From the NCBI GenBank assembly GCA_964536965.1, contig CAZIAL010000011.1, positions 1-64,000 on the forward strand: DNA of 64,000 nt, in the 5' to 3' direction. This DNA comes from JACMQW01 sp964536965 (lineage in GTDB: Bacteria; Bdellovibrionota; UBA1018). The position numbers and the translations under genes were made by a program. Of this stretch, positions 17,772 through 25,570 are shown piece after piece (within the stretch, counting starts at the first letter, position 1; every line of letters begins with the position of its first letter). The notes below the pieces were generated by a model. That model had not been told where the DNA came from, did no database searches, and was given only the letters and a program-made list of their open reading frames with translations.

Positions 17772-18908
17772 CTAAAGCTCGTCCGTGGAAAGCGCTGTTT
17801 CCTGGAGCCGGATGAAGGCCGCTTCGAATGCCGCGACGACGACCGGGTCGAAATGCACGCCTGCGTGCTGGGTAATGATTTCCCGCGCCTCGCTCGGATG
17901 CATGGCCGCGCGATAAGGGCGCGTGGTCACGATCGCATCGAAGGTATCGGCCACGGCGATCACGCGGGAAGCGAACGGGATCTCGTCCCCTTTCAGCCCG
18001 CGCGGATAACCGCTCCCGTCCCAGCGTTCATGATGATGGCGCAGGATTTCCGCGATCTCTTCGAGCCCGGCGACGCGACTGACGATGTCGAAGCCGGCTT
18101 CGGTGTGGAGTCGCATCTCGTCCCATTCGGCGCGCGTGAGCGAATCGGGTTTCAGGAGGATGCGATCCGGCACCCCGATCTTGCCGATGTCGTGGAGAAC
18201 TCCGGCCAGGCGGATTTTTTCCTTTTCGGTGTCGATGATCGGAAGATGGTCGACGATCGCGTCGGCGTAGAGCCCGACTCGCTTCGTATGTCCCGCGGTA
18301 TAACGATCCTTCACTTCGATCGCGGCGGCGAGTGCGCAGACCGAACTCGCCTGGTGGCGCTCGAGTTCGCTTTCGAGGCGCAGATTCTCAAGCCGGAGTC
18401 CGACCTGCGTCGCGATGGCTTCGAGGACGGCCCCGTCCGTCGCGGTGATCGGCGTCCAGTCGAGCTTTTCGCGCACGCGGATCACGGCGAGAACGCCGGA
18501 AGCGCCACGACCGGCGACCGTGAGTTCGCTCTCGTTGCTCATGACGGGGCGGACCCGATATTCGGCGCCGGTACCCCATTCGAAAATTCGGAGAATGGCC
18601 CCTTCGCTGGTTTCGAGCGGCGAGAAGAAAACTTCCACCGATTCGACGGAAAGAAGTTTCTTCACGGCATCCACGATCGCCGCCCGGATCGCGGCGGGAT
18701 CACGCAGGGACATGAGCGAAACCGAAAGGCCGGCGATACGGTTCATCGCGGTCAGGACTTCGGCCGTGAAAACGGAGGAACCCGTTGCCGCTTCGGCCGG
18801 CGTCTGCTCGACGGGCGAGGCGGCTTTTACGTCCGGCGAAGCGCCGGCGGTCGGTGCGCCGGACATGAGCTCGGCGAAAATTTCGTGAGGTTTTTTTCGC
18901 AAATCCAT
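17772..18908 (-). CDS. GAF-like and HD-GYP domain phosphodiesterase
   Basis: About 378 residues from the ATG that has AGGGG 8-10 bases upstream (an ATG at 18941 would add 11 residues). A sensory GAF-like region covers about 45-180. The HD-GYP domain follows with His239-Asp240 in LHDIGKIG, then HHHERWDGSGYP (291-302) with the GYP motif intact. Such proteins usually hydrolyse cyclic di-GMP, and the key residues suggest activity. The N-terminal 45 residues are a low-complexity Ala/Pro linker. It stands alone, preceded by a strong terminator. Confidence 0.88.
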   Translation of the reverse strand: MDLRKKPHEIFAELMSGAPTAGASPDVKAASPVEQTPAEAATGSSVFTAEVLTAMNRIAGLSVSLMSLRDPAAIRAAIVDAVKKLLSVESVEVFFSPLETSEGAILRIFEWGTGAEYRVRPVMSNESELTVAGRGASGVLAVIRVREKLDWTPITATDGAVLEAIATQVGLRLENLRLESELERHQASSVCALAAAIEVKDRYTAGHTKRVGLYADAIVDHLPIIDTEKEKIRLAGVLHDIGKIGVPDRILLKPDSLTRAEWDEMRLHTEAGFDIVSRVAGLEEIAEILRHHHERWDGSGYPRGLKGDEIPFASRVIAVADTFDAIVTTRPYRAAMHPSEAREIITQHAGVHFDPVVVAAFEAAFIRLQETALSTDEL

Positions 18909-18952
18909 CTGCGGGCCCCTAACTCGGGTCAAATGAGGCATCCATGCCTCGA

Positions 18953-18997
18953 AAAAAAACAGCCTCAGTGATGGGTCATCCTGACGTCACTGAGGCC
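18953..18997 (-). terminator. Rho-independent terminator upstream of the HD-GYP gene
   Basis: On the minus strand, CCTCAGTGA pairs with TCACTGAGG around a 13-base loop and is followed after CTG by eight T. It lies about 155 bases past the rsmI stop and 45 bases before the HD-GYP start, so it should end rsmI transcription or attenuate entry into the HD-GYP gene. Confidence 0.8.
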
Positions 18998-19154
18998 CGC
19001 GAGAGCTAATATCTTGTGCCCCGAATCCATCCTTGGATTCATCCACAACCACACACTTAGTGTAGGGAAACTTCGGCAAGGAGGTCAACCGCTCACTAAA
19101 ATTATTTTCATTCTTCCGAGAAAAACCGGGAATTCGTCACTCGTTGCACGCTAT
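18998..19154 (-). other. Spacer between rsmI and the HD-GYP gene with a small hairpin
   Basis: About 157 bases without a gene. GAATCCA and TGGATTC at 19022-19039 form a 7-bp hairpin with a 4-base loop. No known riboswitch was recognised; a c-di-GMP riboswitch consensus was looked for and not seen. Confidence 0.4.
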
Positions 19155-20165
19155 TTAAATGTCGTCCTGGGCGGCGTCCGAAGAATTGCCCAATGCTTTC
19201 GCCGCCTCGACCGCGGTCGAATAAATTTCCTTGCGTGAAATGCCAAAAACCTGACTCACTTCGCGCGCGGCTCGCGACGCCGAAACTCCGCACCGTACGA
19301 GGCATTCGAGCGTGACCTTCCATTCCTCGCCCGCCGTCGGGACGACCGCCGCCGGCAACCGAAGCCCGATCACCCACTCGCCGCGGACTTCGCCGGCAGC
19401 CGCCGCGCTTTGGATATGCGAAGTTATCTCGGCGTATTTTCCTCGATAAAAACGCTCGTAAACCTTCGTGAGCTCTTTCGCGACGGCGCCTTCCGCGGCG
19501 GGAAAACGTTCGGCGAGAAACGCGACGGACTCCACGACCCGCTCCGGACTTTCGAACCAGACCCAGATCGAATCGAAGGGCAGCGCGGCGGCCCGGTCGC
19601 ATTCGAGCGCGCGATCGGCGGTCTTCCGCGGAAAAAATCCGCGAAACACGGGGGTTCCTTCCGAAAATCCGGCGCCCGACAGAAACGCCGGGAGCGCCGA
19701 AGGGCCGGGAATCACCACCACGGGAATATCGGCGAGACTCGCGGCTCGAACCAGATCCGCGCCGGGATCGCTGATCGCCGGCGTGCCGGCATCGGAGACG
19801 AGCGCCAACTTCTCGCCGGAGGAAAGGCGATCGACGAACGCCGCCAAGCGCCCGAGAGAAAGATGCTGATCCGCCCGCTCCAGCGGCCGCTCGGGTCCAT
19901 AGGTGATGCCGTAAGCATTCAGGAGCTTCGCCGTCATTCGCGTATCCTCGCAAAGCACGGCGTCCACTTCGGTCAGAATGCGTTTCGCGCGCGGGGACAG
20001 GTCTTCCAGATTCCCGATCGGCGTCGCCACCACATACAGGACTCCCTCACCCGCGATCCCGCTCATCCGTGCGGAGGCGGAGCTGGACCTCAAGCCGGAG
20101 GCATCGCTGGACGACCGACCGGACTTGCTGTGTTTCGGCAATTCTTGCCTCTTTTTCCCGCTCAT
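19155..20165 (-). CDS. rsmI: 16S rRNA (cytidine(1402)-2'-O)-methyltransferase RsmI
   Basis: About 336 residues. The tetrapyrrole-methylase-type fold is shown by LYVVATPIGNLEDLS and CEDTRMTAKLL, then VSDAGTPAISDPG and VIPGPSALPAFLS, all diagnostic of RsmI. It 2'-O-methylates C1402 in the ribosomal P site using SAM. The C-terminal 60 residues form the usual helical tail. About 30 Ser-rich residues precede the core, so an internal ATG at 20066 (MSGIAG) is a possible start. It is divergent from the STAS gene across a 60-base gap. Confidence 0.92.
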   Translation of the reverse strand: MSGKKRQELPKHSKSGRSSSDASGLRSSSASARMSGIAGEGVLYVVATPIGNLEDLSPRAKRILTEVDAVLCEDTRMTAKLLNAYGITYGPERPLERADQHLSLGRLAAFVDRLSSGEKLALVSDAGTPAISDPGADLVRAASLADIPVVVIPGPSALPAFLSGAGFSEGTPVFRGFFPRKTADRALECDRAAALPFDSIWVWFESPERVVESVAFLAERFPAAEGAVAKELTKVYERFYRGKYAEITSHIQSAAAAGEVRGEWVIGLRLPAAVVPTAGEEWKVTLECLVRCGVSASRAAREVSQVFGISRKEIYSTAVEAAKALGNSSDAAQDDI

Positions 20166-20224
20166 TCCCTCCACGATAATCGCTTTAGGGGATTCGAGCA
20201 ATTAACTGAAGTGGGGACGGAATC

Positions 20225-20602
20225 ATGAAAGCGCAAATCAAGAAGGTCGGCGACACCATCGTCGTCGCGGTCGATGGAAAACTCGACTACGAAACGCACG
20301 GTTCGTTTAAAGAAAATTTACAGAAGATCGCCGCCGCCGCGAAACCGGCCCGGGGCGCGAATACCGACGCCACCCCGACTCAGGTGATCTTCGACATGGA
20401 AGGGCTCGAGTTCGTCGGCTCGAGCGGCATCACCCAGTTCATCCAGACGCTGAAAGAATTCGGAAACAAGACGGACCAGAAGGCCCGCATTCTGAAAGCA
20501 TCCAGCGAGTTTAAGAAGGTCATGCGCGCCTACGACGACGAGCAGACCTTCGAATTCGCGGACGACTCCGCTCCGGCGTCGAAGCCGCTGATTGAAAACT
20601 AA
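20225..20602 (+). CDS. STAS domain protein (anti-sigma factor antagonist-like)
   Basis: A 125-residue single-domain protein. The STAS core has FDMEGLEFVGSSGITQFI, where Ser66 is the usual phosphoacceptor position. Such proteins bind anti-sigma kinases or other partners depending on phosphorylation. An insertion around residues 38-50 (Ala, Pro, Thr rich) and an acidic tail beyond residue 105 are unlike SpoIIAA. No RsbW-type kinase is nearby. GGGGACGG lies just before the ATG. Confidence 0.8.
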   Translation: MKAQIKKVGDTIVVAVDGKLDYETHGSFKENLQKIAAAAKPARGANTDATPTQVIFDMEGLEFVGSSGITQFIQTLKEFGNKTDQKARILKASSEFKKVMRAYDDEQTFEFADDSAPASKPLIEN

Positions 20603-20632
20603 GATCGAAAACGGGTCCGTCGGGACCTTCGA

Positions 20633-21094
20633 CTAAAAGCGATACGCGACGAGCGAGATTTCCACGGGAATCCGCCGTCCGGTAGAACTTCGAGAACGGG
20701 GAGCATGTCGCAGGACGGCTTCCCGTTCGGCGTTTAATGCGCTGAATGCCTCGAGCGAAGATTCCGTCTTGCCATAGCCGCGTTCCTCTTCCAGCTGCCG
20801 GCGGTAACGATCTTCGCGCGATTCGACGAGATAATATCCATAGACCGCGCCGAGAATCGTCCCCACGGCCACGCCCGCGACGATCGTATTCGTGCTCTTG
20901 GCGAACGGGTACGAAACTAGCCCCGCGCCTAAGCCCAGGATCGCGCCGCTCCCCGTGGCGCGCCAGATGATCGTCCGGTTTTTCAGGGCCCAGGCCGGGC
21001 GCGCGGCCGCAAGCGATGCGATCGATACGCACGCGACCAGAAGAAGCGTTCGAGAGACTCGTCCAAGGGTTGGACCCGAAACTGAGTGCGTCAC
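20633..21094 (-). CDS. Exported glycine-zipper-like protein
   Basis: A 153-residue protein with a signal peptide (about 16-36) and a Gly-rich hydrophobic stretch at about 46-87 (GSGAILGLGAG and GVAVGTILGAVYGYY) that resembles a glycine zipper able to insert in or line a membrane. The C-terminal half is charged. No named family beyond that. It ends the rplS-rnhB-yraN stretch; gaps and strand suggest it may be the last gene of the transcript. Confidence 0.6.
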   Translation of the reverse strand: MTHSVSGPTLGRVSRTLLLVACVSIASLAAARPAWALKNRTIIWRATGSGAILGLGAGLVSYPFAKSTNTIVAGVAVGTILGAVYGYYLVESREDRYRRQLEEERGYGKTESSLEAFSALNAEREAVLRHAPRSRSSTGRRIPVEISLVAYRF

Positions 21095-21111
21095 TACTCT
21101 AGGCTACGGAA

Positions 21112-21567
21112 TCACGCGCCCGATCTCAACTCGATATTCTGGTACCAGAACCAGCGGCTCCCGTCCGTCGAGAGAAAGTCGACGCGAATCGAGCGGAAAC
21201 CTTTTCGTTCCCGGGCCGGCATGCCGAGCAGATAGAGCTCGATCGCGCGCCAGAGCTTCACCCTTTTCGCGAAAGGAAGCGCCACTTCCGCTGCCTCGAG
21301 GGACCCCTCTCCCCTTCCCCGAACCTCGACGAAGACCAGACAATCGCCGTGGCGGACCACGAGGTCGATCTCGCCGACGCGGAAACGGACGTTGCGCGCG
21401 ACGAGCCGGCAACCTTGTTCGTGGAGATATCCCAGCGCCGCCTTCTCCGTGCGAAGACCCCGATCGAGACGGCTGGGTAGAAATCGTTTAAGAGGAGGAT
21501 ACGACGGCGTTGGCGGCAGAGTCCTCGCGGGAGGATTCGTCTTCGGATTCGGCGGGGTCGGTTTCAT
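21112..21567 (-). CDS. yraN: YraN family endonuclease-like protein (UPF0102)
   Basis: A 151-residue protein with the PD-(D/E)xK-like core of UPF0102: GLRTEKAALGYLHEQG, then GEIDLVVRHGDCLVFVEVR, in which Asp, Glu and Lys-equivalent positions are kept. The nuclease activity of the family is inferred from fold. The N-terminal 40 residues are Pro-rich and the ATG lies inside the end of rnhB, an overlap of 80 bases; a later non-ATG start is possible. Pairing of yraN with rnhB is common in proteobacteria. Confidence 0.88.
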   Translation of the reverse strand: MKPTPPNPKTNPPARTLPPTPSYPPLKRFLPSRLDRGLRTEKAALGYLHEQGCRLVARNVRFRVGEIDLVVRHGDCLVFVEVRGRGEGSLEAAEVALPFAKRVKLWRAIELYLLGMPARERKGFRSIRVDFLSTDGSRWFWYQNIELRSGA

Positions 21568-22339
21568 TCCCCGCGAAGAGATTCAAGGTTTGTTCCGCGA
21601 GCTCGGCATCCGCCGTGTCCGGGGGCAGGCCGAGCACCTGGCGCACGGGCGCGAAGCTGCGGCGATGGATCACGGTCGCGCCAAGCGACCTCAGCGCGAC
21701 GAGGTGCTTCGGGGTTCCGTACCCTTTATGGACTTCGAAGCCGAATCCGGGATGTTCTTCCGCGTAGCGCTCCATCCACTCGTCCCGATGCACCTTCGCG
21801 AGAATCGAGGCGCACGCGATCGACAGCGCGCGCAGATCCCCTTTCACGATCGGAGTCGCGGGTCGCTCCCACGCTTTCGGAATCACATGACCGTCGATGA
21901 GCGCATGATCATGGGTTCCCGCCGCATCGGCCGCTCGGCGCATCGCCAGGTGGGACGCGTGGTAGATGTTGATCTCGTCGATTTCCTCGACGGTCGCGAA
22001 ACCGATGCCGAAACAAACGACGTTCGTGCGGATCCAGGGCGCGAGTTCCGCGCGAAGTTTCGCGGTCATCTTTTTGCTGTCGGTGATTCCCTCGATCTCG
22101 GGGAATTTTTTCAGTAGTTTCCGATAAGGCAGATCCCAGCTCGGCGGCAGACAAACCGCGCCCGCCACGACCGGGCCGGCGAGGCAGCCGCGGCCGACTT
22201 CGTCGATGCCGAAGACCCGGGAATGCGGAAAGCCCGCGCCCCGTTCGAACTCCAGCGAAGGAGTTTTTCCGATACGGAGCGCGGGCTTTCGGGTGTGTTT
22301 CGAGTCTGACTTCATTCTGGGAACCGAAATTTTCGGCAC
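21488..22339 (-). CDS. rnhB: Ribonuclease HII
   Basis: A 283-residue enzyme, longer than usual (about 200-220). The catalytic acids Asp46 and Glu47 sit in FGIDEVGRG, followed by GPVVAGAV and the SIACASILAKVHRD segment. It removes ribonucleotides from DNA. Extra length comes from about 40 N-terminal residues and a Ser/Glu-rich tail of about 40 that overlaps yraN. An ATG at 22315 is an alternative start. It follows rplS with a short gap. Confidence 0.93.
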   Translation of the reverse strand: MPKISVPRMKSDSKHTRKPALRIGKTPSLEFERGAGFPHSRVFGIDEVGRGCLAGPVVAGAVCLPPSWDLPYRKLLKKFPEIEGITDSKKMTAKLRAELAPWIRTNVVCFGIGFATVEEIDEINIYHASHLAMRRAADAAGTHDHALIDGHVIPKAWERPATPIVKGDLRALSIACASILAKVHRDEWMERYAEEHPGFGFEVHKGYGTPKHLVALRSLGATVIHRRSFAPVRQVLGLPPDTADAELAEQTLNLFAGNETDPAESEDESSREDSAANAVVSSS

Positions 22340-22350
22340 CTCGAATGGAA

Positions 22351-22827
22351 TTACTTAGCGGCCTTTTCGGCTTTCTTAGCGGCTTTGGCTGCTTCGGAAG
22401 CGGCGACCTGGGCTTGCGTCTCGACCTGGCGCTCGATTTTAGCGGCGCGGCCTTCGAGTGCGCGGATGTAGTAGAGTTTCGCGCGGCGAACCTTACCAAC
22501 CTGGAGCACGTCGATCTTCGCGACCTTCGGGGACGAAAAGAGGAAAATCCGCTCGACGCCCACGCCGTGGGACATCTTGCGGACGTTGAAGGAACGGGAA
22601 GCGCCGCGACCGCCGATGGCGATGCAGAGACCTTCGTAGGCCTGGGTGCGCTCTTTGTCGCCTTCTTTAATCCGGACGTGAACTTTCACGGTATCGCCGG
22701 CGGAGAACTGCGGAAACTTCGTCCCCTGGGTGCTCTTTTCGACGAGGGCGACTTTATCGGCGAGGCCCTTTTGGCCTTTGAAGAAGCTTTTCGTGGCCTT
22801 TTTACGCTTGATGACGACTTTCGACAT
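22351..22827 (-). CDS. rplS: 50S ribosomal protein L19
   Basis: About 158 residues. The L19 core is clear: FSAGDTVKVHVRIKEGDKER, then YEGLCIAIGGRGASRSFNVRK (read in parts) and GVGVERIF. L19 sits at the 30S-50S interface. Two extensions are unusual: about 30 basic residues before the core (MSKVVIKRKKATK) and an Ala/Lys-rich C-terminal tail. ATG at 22827 is chosen over 22872. The 5' region has a stable hairpin. It is upstream of rnhB, as in many proteobacteria. Confidence 0.95.
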   Translation of the reverse strand: MSKVVIKRKKATKSFFKGQKGLADKVALVEKSTQGTKFPQFSAGDTVKVHVRIKEGDKERTQAYEGLCIAIGGRGASRSFNVRKMSHGVGVERIFLFSSPKVAKIDVLQVGKVRRAKLYYIRALEGRAAKIERQVETQAQVAASEAAKAAKKAEKAAK

Positions 22828-22871
22828 GATGAGTACTTTCTGAAAAGAAATGGAATCGCTGACACATGACA

Positions 22872-22915
22872 CTCAAGCTGCGAACCCGGGGTTTCCCTCG
22901 GATCCCCGGCTTGAG
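22872..22915 (-). promoter_or_regulatory. Stable hairpin in the rplS leader
   Basis: On the minus strand, CTCAAG (22915-22910) pairs with CTTGAG (22877-22872), enclosing a CCGGGG/CCCCGG stem with a purine-rich loop. It ends 45 bases before the rplS ATG and has no T-run, so it is not a terminator. It may be a ribosomal-protein leader for autoregulation. Inference from structure and position only. Confidence 0.45.
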
Positions 22916-22989
22916 CCGGCTGTTTTTCCGCCGCTTCGATCTCTCGCCTCCCAGTCCCCCTCCAGGGATAGCCCTTTTGGGTCTTCGGA

Positions 22990-23571
22990 CTAATGCCCGA
23001 AAAGTCGGTCGAGAATGATCGCTGCCGCGGCCCGTACGGAGAGATGGTTATACTCTCCATCGGGGTCGTTTTTTAGCCCGTACACCGGGGCCAGAATCCG
23101 GTGCACCTCGGGGTAAAAAACCTCCGATATTCCCCAACCCGTACCGAAGACGACCAAGGCCGGCTTCTTCCGCGTGGGATCCTCGAGCTCACGCCGATAA
23201 TCGGAGTAAGTGACCGCATTCGGGAGCGGACTCGCATCGGTGAGAACCACTTCGGGGTACTCGCCGTGCTTCGAGAAAATCTCTGCTTTCACCGCCTCGA
23301 AGTCTTTCACGAGAGTGACTCGCGCCAGGGCTTCGAATCGATCCGGATGCCACTGCTTACTCTCGTCCCGTTTCCAGTGCTCGAGAATTCGCCCCACCAC
23401 CCGGTGCTGCTCGTCCACGGGAGTTACGATGAAGTATCGTAAAATTCCGTAAGTTCGACACGTCCGCGAGATATCATGGATATCCAGGTTCGTGACCGCC
23501 GTCGCTACCTGCCCACCCAGGCGGTTCCGCATGGGATAGTGCAAAAGAGCGACATAAACCGGTGCATTCAC
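22990..23571 (-). CDS. RNA methyltransferase, PF09936-type (SPOUT-like)
   Basis: About 193 residues from a GTG start. It has the family core: VYVALLHYPMRNRLGG at the start, AVTNLDIHDISRTCRTYG, YFIVTP, then LVVFGTGWGISEVF and a C-terminal EYNHLSVRAAAAIILDRL knot segment. These proteins are encoded between trmD and rplS in deltaproteobacterial relatives and are thought to methylate RNA. The target is unknown. No clear ribosome site precedes the GTG. Open frame continues upstream into the repeat and gap, but homology ends near residue 1. Confidence 0.85.
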   Translation of the reverse strand: MNAPVYVALLHYPMRNRLGGQVATAVTNLDIHDISRTCRTYGILRYFIVTPVDEQHRVVGRILEHWKRDESKQWHPDRFEALARVTLVKDFEAVKAEIFSKHGEYPEVVLTDASPLPNAVTYSDYRRELEDPTRKKPALVVFGTGWGISEVFYPEVHRILAPVYGLKNDPDGEYNHLSVRAAAAIILDRLFGH

Positions 23572-23601
23572 AGAGGGACAGGGAATAACAAACGCGGGGG
23601 G

Positions 23602-23833
23602 CAAGTTCAAGCAAAGGCTGCCCNNNNNNNNNNNNNNNNNNNNNNNNNNNNNNNNNNNNNNNNNNNNNNNNNNNNNNNNNNNNNNNNNNNNNNNNNNNNN
23701 NNNNNNNNNNNNNNNNNNNNNNNTGGGTTCAAGCAAAGGCTGCCCTGGGTTCAAGCAAAGGCTGCCCTGGGTTCAAGCAAAGGCTGCCCTGGGTTCAAGC
23801 GAAGGCTAACCTGGGTTCAAGCGAAGGCTGCCG
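23602..23833. repeat. 22-bp tandem repeat spanning an assembly gap
   Basis: A 22-bp unit (starts TGGGTTCAAGC, ends AAAGGCTGCCC) occurs about five times in tandem at 23724-23833, with a partial unit at 23602-23623 to the left of the gap. Units 4 and 5 carry A-to-G and other changes. The true copy number is hidden by the gap. There is no spacer variation, so it is not a CRISPR array. Confidence 0.9.
23624..23723. other. Assembly gap (100 N)
   Basis: Exactly 100 N, the usual placeholder for unknown length, lying inside the tandem repeat. Any reading frame crossing it is unreliable. Confidence 0.98.
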
Positions 23834-23983
23834 GCTCTAAACTGAGGTGAGGGTGACCCCAGAAATAAAGCCGCACCGCGTTATCATCTCTACTCTCTTG
23901 GATCCGAGCTGACTGTCGGAGGGTTCGCCTCGGTGAGCAGAGATCGGTTCCAACGCACCGTGGCCGTGGGCGGCTACTTTTAT

Positions 23984-24922
23984 TCAGAACCCTCTTCGCC
24001 GATACAACTCCATCCTCGTGCGACCGTAAACTTGCGTCGCGTGGAGCGCATTATGGGTAAAGCAGAGGAATCGAAGATTCTCGGCGACACTCTCACCACC
24101 CCGAGCAAAAGGCACTGGGAAGTGATCCACCTCAAGCCCGGTCCTGGATTTGCAACGACGCCTCGATTCGGGATCCACGTATTCGCAACGATCATTCGCG
24201 CGAATGCGAACCTTTCTCCTCTCGGCGACCGGAACATAACGCGAACGAGTCGACTTTTGGGGCGCCCCAAATTTTGACGCAAGATCATTCGCAGACGAGG
24301 CGGGTTTCGGAACTCTCACCTCGCGACGCTTAGTGTATTCGCGCATCGCCGATGCAAAGACATCTCTCATCGTCGCCCCCGGGATCCCCGCCAGTTCTTT
24401 GGTTCGTTCGTAAAGGGCCATGAACTCGGCATCCACCTCAAGCGTAAGACGAGTGAGTTCGGCCGAAACCGCGCGAACTCGGTCCGGATTCGGGATAACC
24501 TGCGCGGAATTCTCGATGAGGACCCGCTCGATTTCTCGAGTCGTTAGATTTTTGCATCTCGCGACCAGCGCAGTGGCTTCACTCACGGTCGCCCGCTCTC
24601 GCGCCAAGTGACTCGAAAGCTGGGCAACCGAAGTCAGGGTATGCGATCCCGCCTCAAGCGCCGTCGCGACTTCCGGAACCTTGCGCAGAAGTCGTGCGGC
24701 ACTCGCCCGTTCGTAGGCCTGATGGGCGGAAAATTTTAACTCATCCCGAACATAGACGTGGAGACTCGAATGCCCCCAATCGGCGTAGAGCCTGCGGGCA
24801 TCGACCTCTGCGAGGTGCGTGAGTAAGACGTGGGTGGCGACCTTTTCATTTTCGGCGGCGCGGGCCGTGGCCGATCTCAAATCCTTGGCGCCTATGGCAG
24901 CGATTAATGCAAAATCGAACAC
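23984..24922 (-). CDS. HNH endonuclease domain protein
   Basis: About 312 residues from a GTG with GGGGGAG 8 bases upstream. The N-terminal 200 residues are helical (DUF222-like arrangement). A C-terminal HNH module has RYVPVAERRKV, then a Cys in RANDRCEYVD, Cys in RRRCKSRTG, the catalytic His in LEVDHFPVP and the N-H pair in CFTHNALH. It should be a metal-dependent nuclease. I recall such genes as multi-copy in Bdellovibrio-like genomes, but this was not checked. It lies in the region that interrupts the translation operon. Confidence 0.82.
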   Translation of the reverse strand: MFDFALIAAIGAKDLRSATARAAENEKVATHVLLTHLAEVDARRLYADWGHSSLHVYVRDELKFSAHQAYERASAARLLRKVPEVATALEAGSHTLTSVAQLSSHLARERATVSEATALVARCKNLTTREIERVLIENSAQVIPNPDRVRAVSAELTRLTLEVDAEFMALYERTKELAGIPGATMRDVFASAMREYTKRREVRVPKPASSANDLASKFGAPQKSTRSRYVPVAERRKVRIRANDRCEYVDPESRRRCKSRTGLEVDHFPVPFARGGESVAENLRFLCFTHNALHATQVYGRTRMELYRRRGF

Positions 24923-25045
24923 CGTGAATTCTCCCCCAACGGTTCCCGGCTCGTCGTGTAGATTTTTTCCGGCGAAAACAGCTGCGCCGGAAGGACACTT
25001 GGGGAACGTAAAGAGTAGAAGCAAAAACCTAGCCGAATTCCCACC

Positions 25046-25441
25046 TCAATGCTTCGCGCTCTCCGCTACAGCACGAGCATGTGATCGAATGATTTGATAG
25101 GCCCATTCGGCACCCATTCGATGCTGTTCGTGGGTCAGCTCGAGGTGAAGCAAATTCAGGCGAATCTGATACTTCGCTCGCTCGAATTCGGCTTCGGAAA
25201 CATCGGCGGGCCGAGGCACTTCCTTTCCGGGGTATCCGAACCGGAAGAGTTTCCTCTCGAGATCGCTCAGATAACTCGACTCCATGGTCAGGCGCTTATA
25301 AACACCGCCCAGTGCCTCGGAAATGAAAACCGGCAGACGAATGCCGAGGAGTCGGTCGTGCCCGCGCAGCATCAACTCCGACGCCAGAAGCGCACCCCCA
25401 AAAAAATGGTAATTCCCTGAGCGAAAACGGTCGTCCGGCAA
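25046..25441 (-). CDS. C-terminal part of a split hypothetical gene
   Basis: From a TTG at 25441 this is 131 residues, but coding-like sequence in the same frame continues upstream for 43 more codons to a TAG at 25571-25573, with no ATG, GTG or TTG in between. Residues such as FESLASEWDALAKKFRFEKK lie in that upstream part. It is best read as the C-terminal 174 residues of the gene starting near 26593, cut off by the TAG. No family recognised; the sequence is helical and His-containing near HFFGGALLASEL. Either a pseudogene fragment or a readthrough product. Confidence 0.5.
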   Translation of the reverse strand: MPDDRFRSGNYHFFGGALLASELMLRGHDRLLGIRLPVFISEALGGVYKRLTMESSYLSDLERKLFRFGYPGKEVPRPADVSEAEFERAKYQIRLNLLHLELTHEQHRMGAEWAYQIIRSHARAVAESAKH

Positions 25442-25570
25442 AAGCTTCTTCTCGAAGCGAAATTTTTTCGCCAGCGCATCCCATTCGCTCGCGAGCGATT
25501 CGAACTTTCTTTGGAGTCGCGCGCTCGGCCGGAGTCCGTCGAGCGCGCCATTCGCGTAAAGAAAAGACGA

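Noticed and set aside
18953..19154. Riboswitch before the HD-GYP gene, such as a c-di-GMP aptamer.
   Set aside because: Only a terminator hairpin and a 7-bp hairpin are visible; no aptamer consensus was found.
22990..23754. A longer reading frame for the RNA methyltransferase crossing the N gap.
   Set aside because: The part before residue 1 of the conserved core is gap and repeat sequence; the GTG at 23571 is the start consistent with homologues.
23602..23833. Possible CRISPR array.
   Set aside because: Units are contiguous with no unique spacers and no cas genes are near.
23476..23850. Plus-strand open frame through the tandem repeat.
   Set aside because: It is made of gap and repeat; a 22-bp unit shifts frame each copy, so it has no stable protein repeat and no known family.
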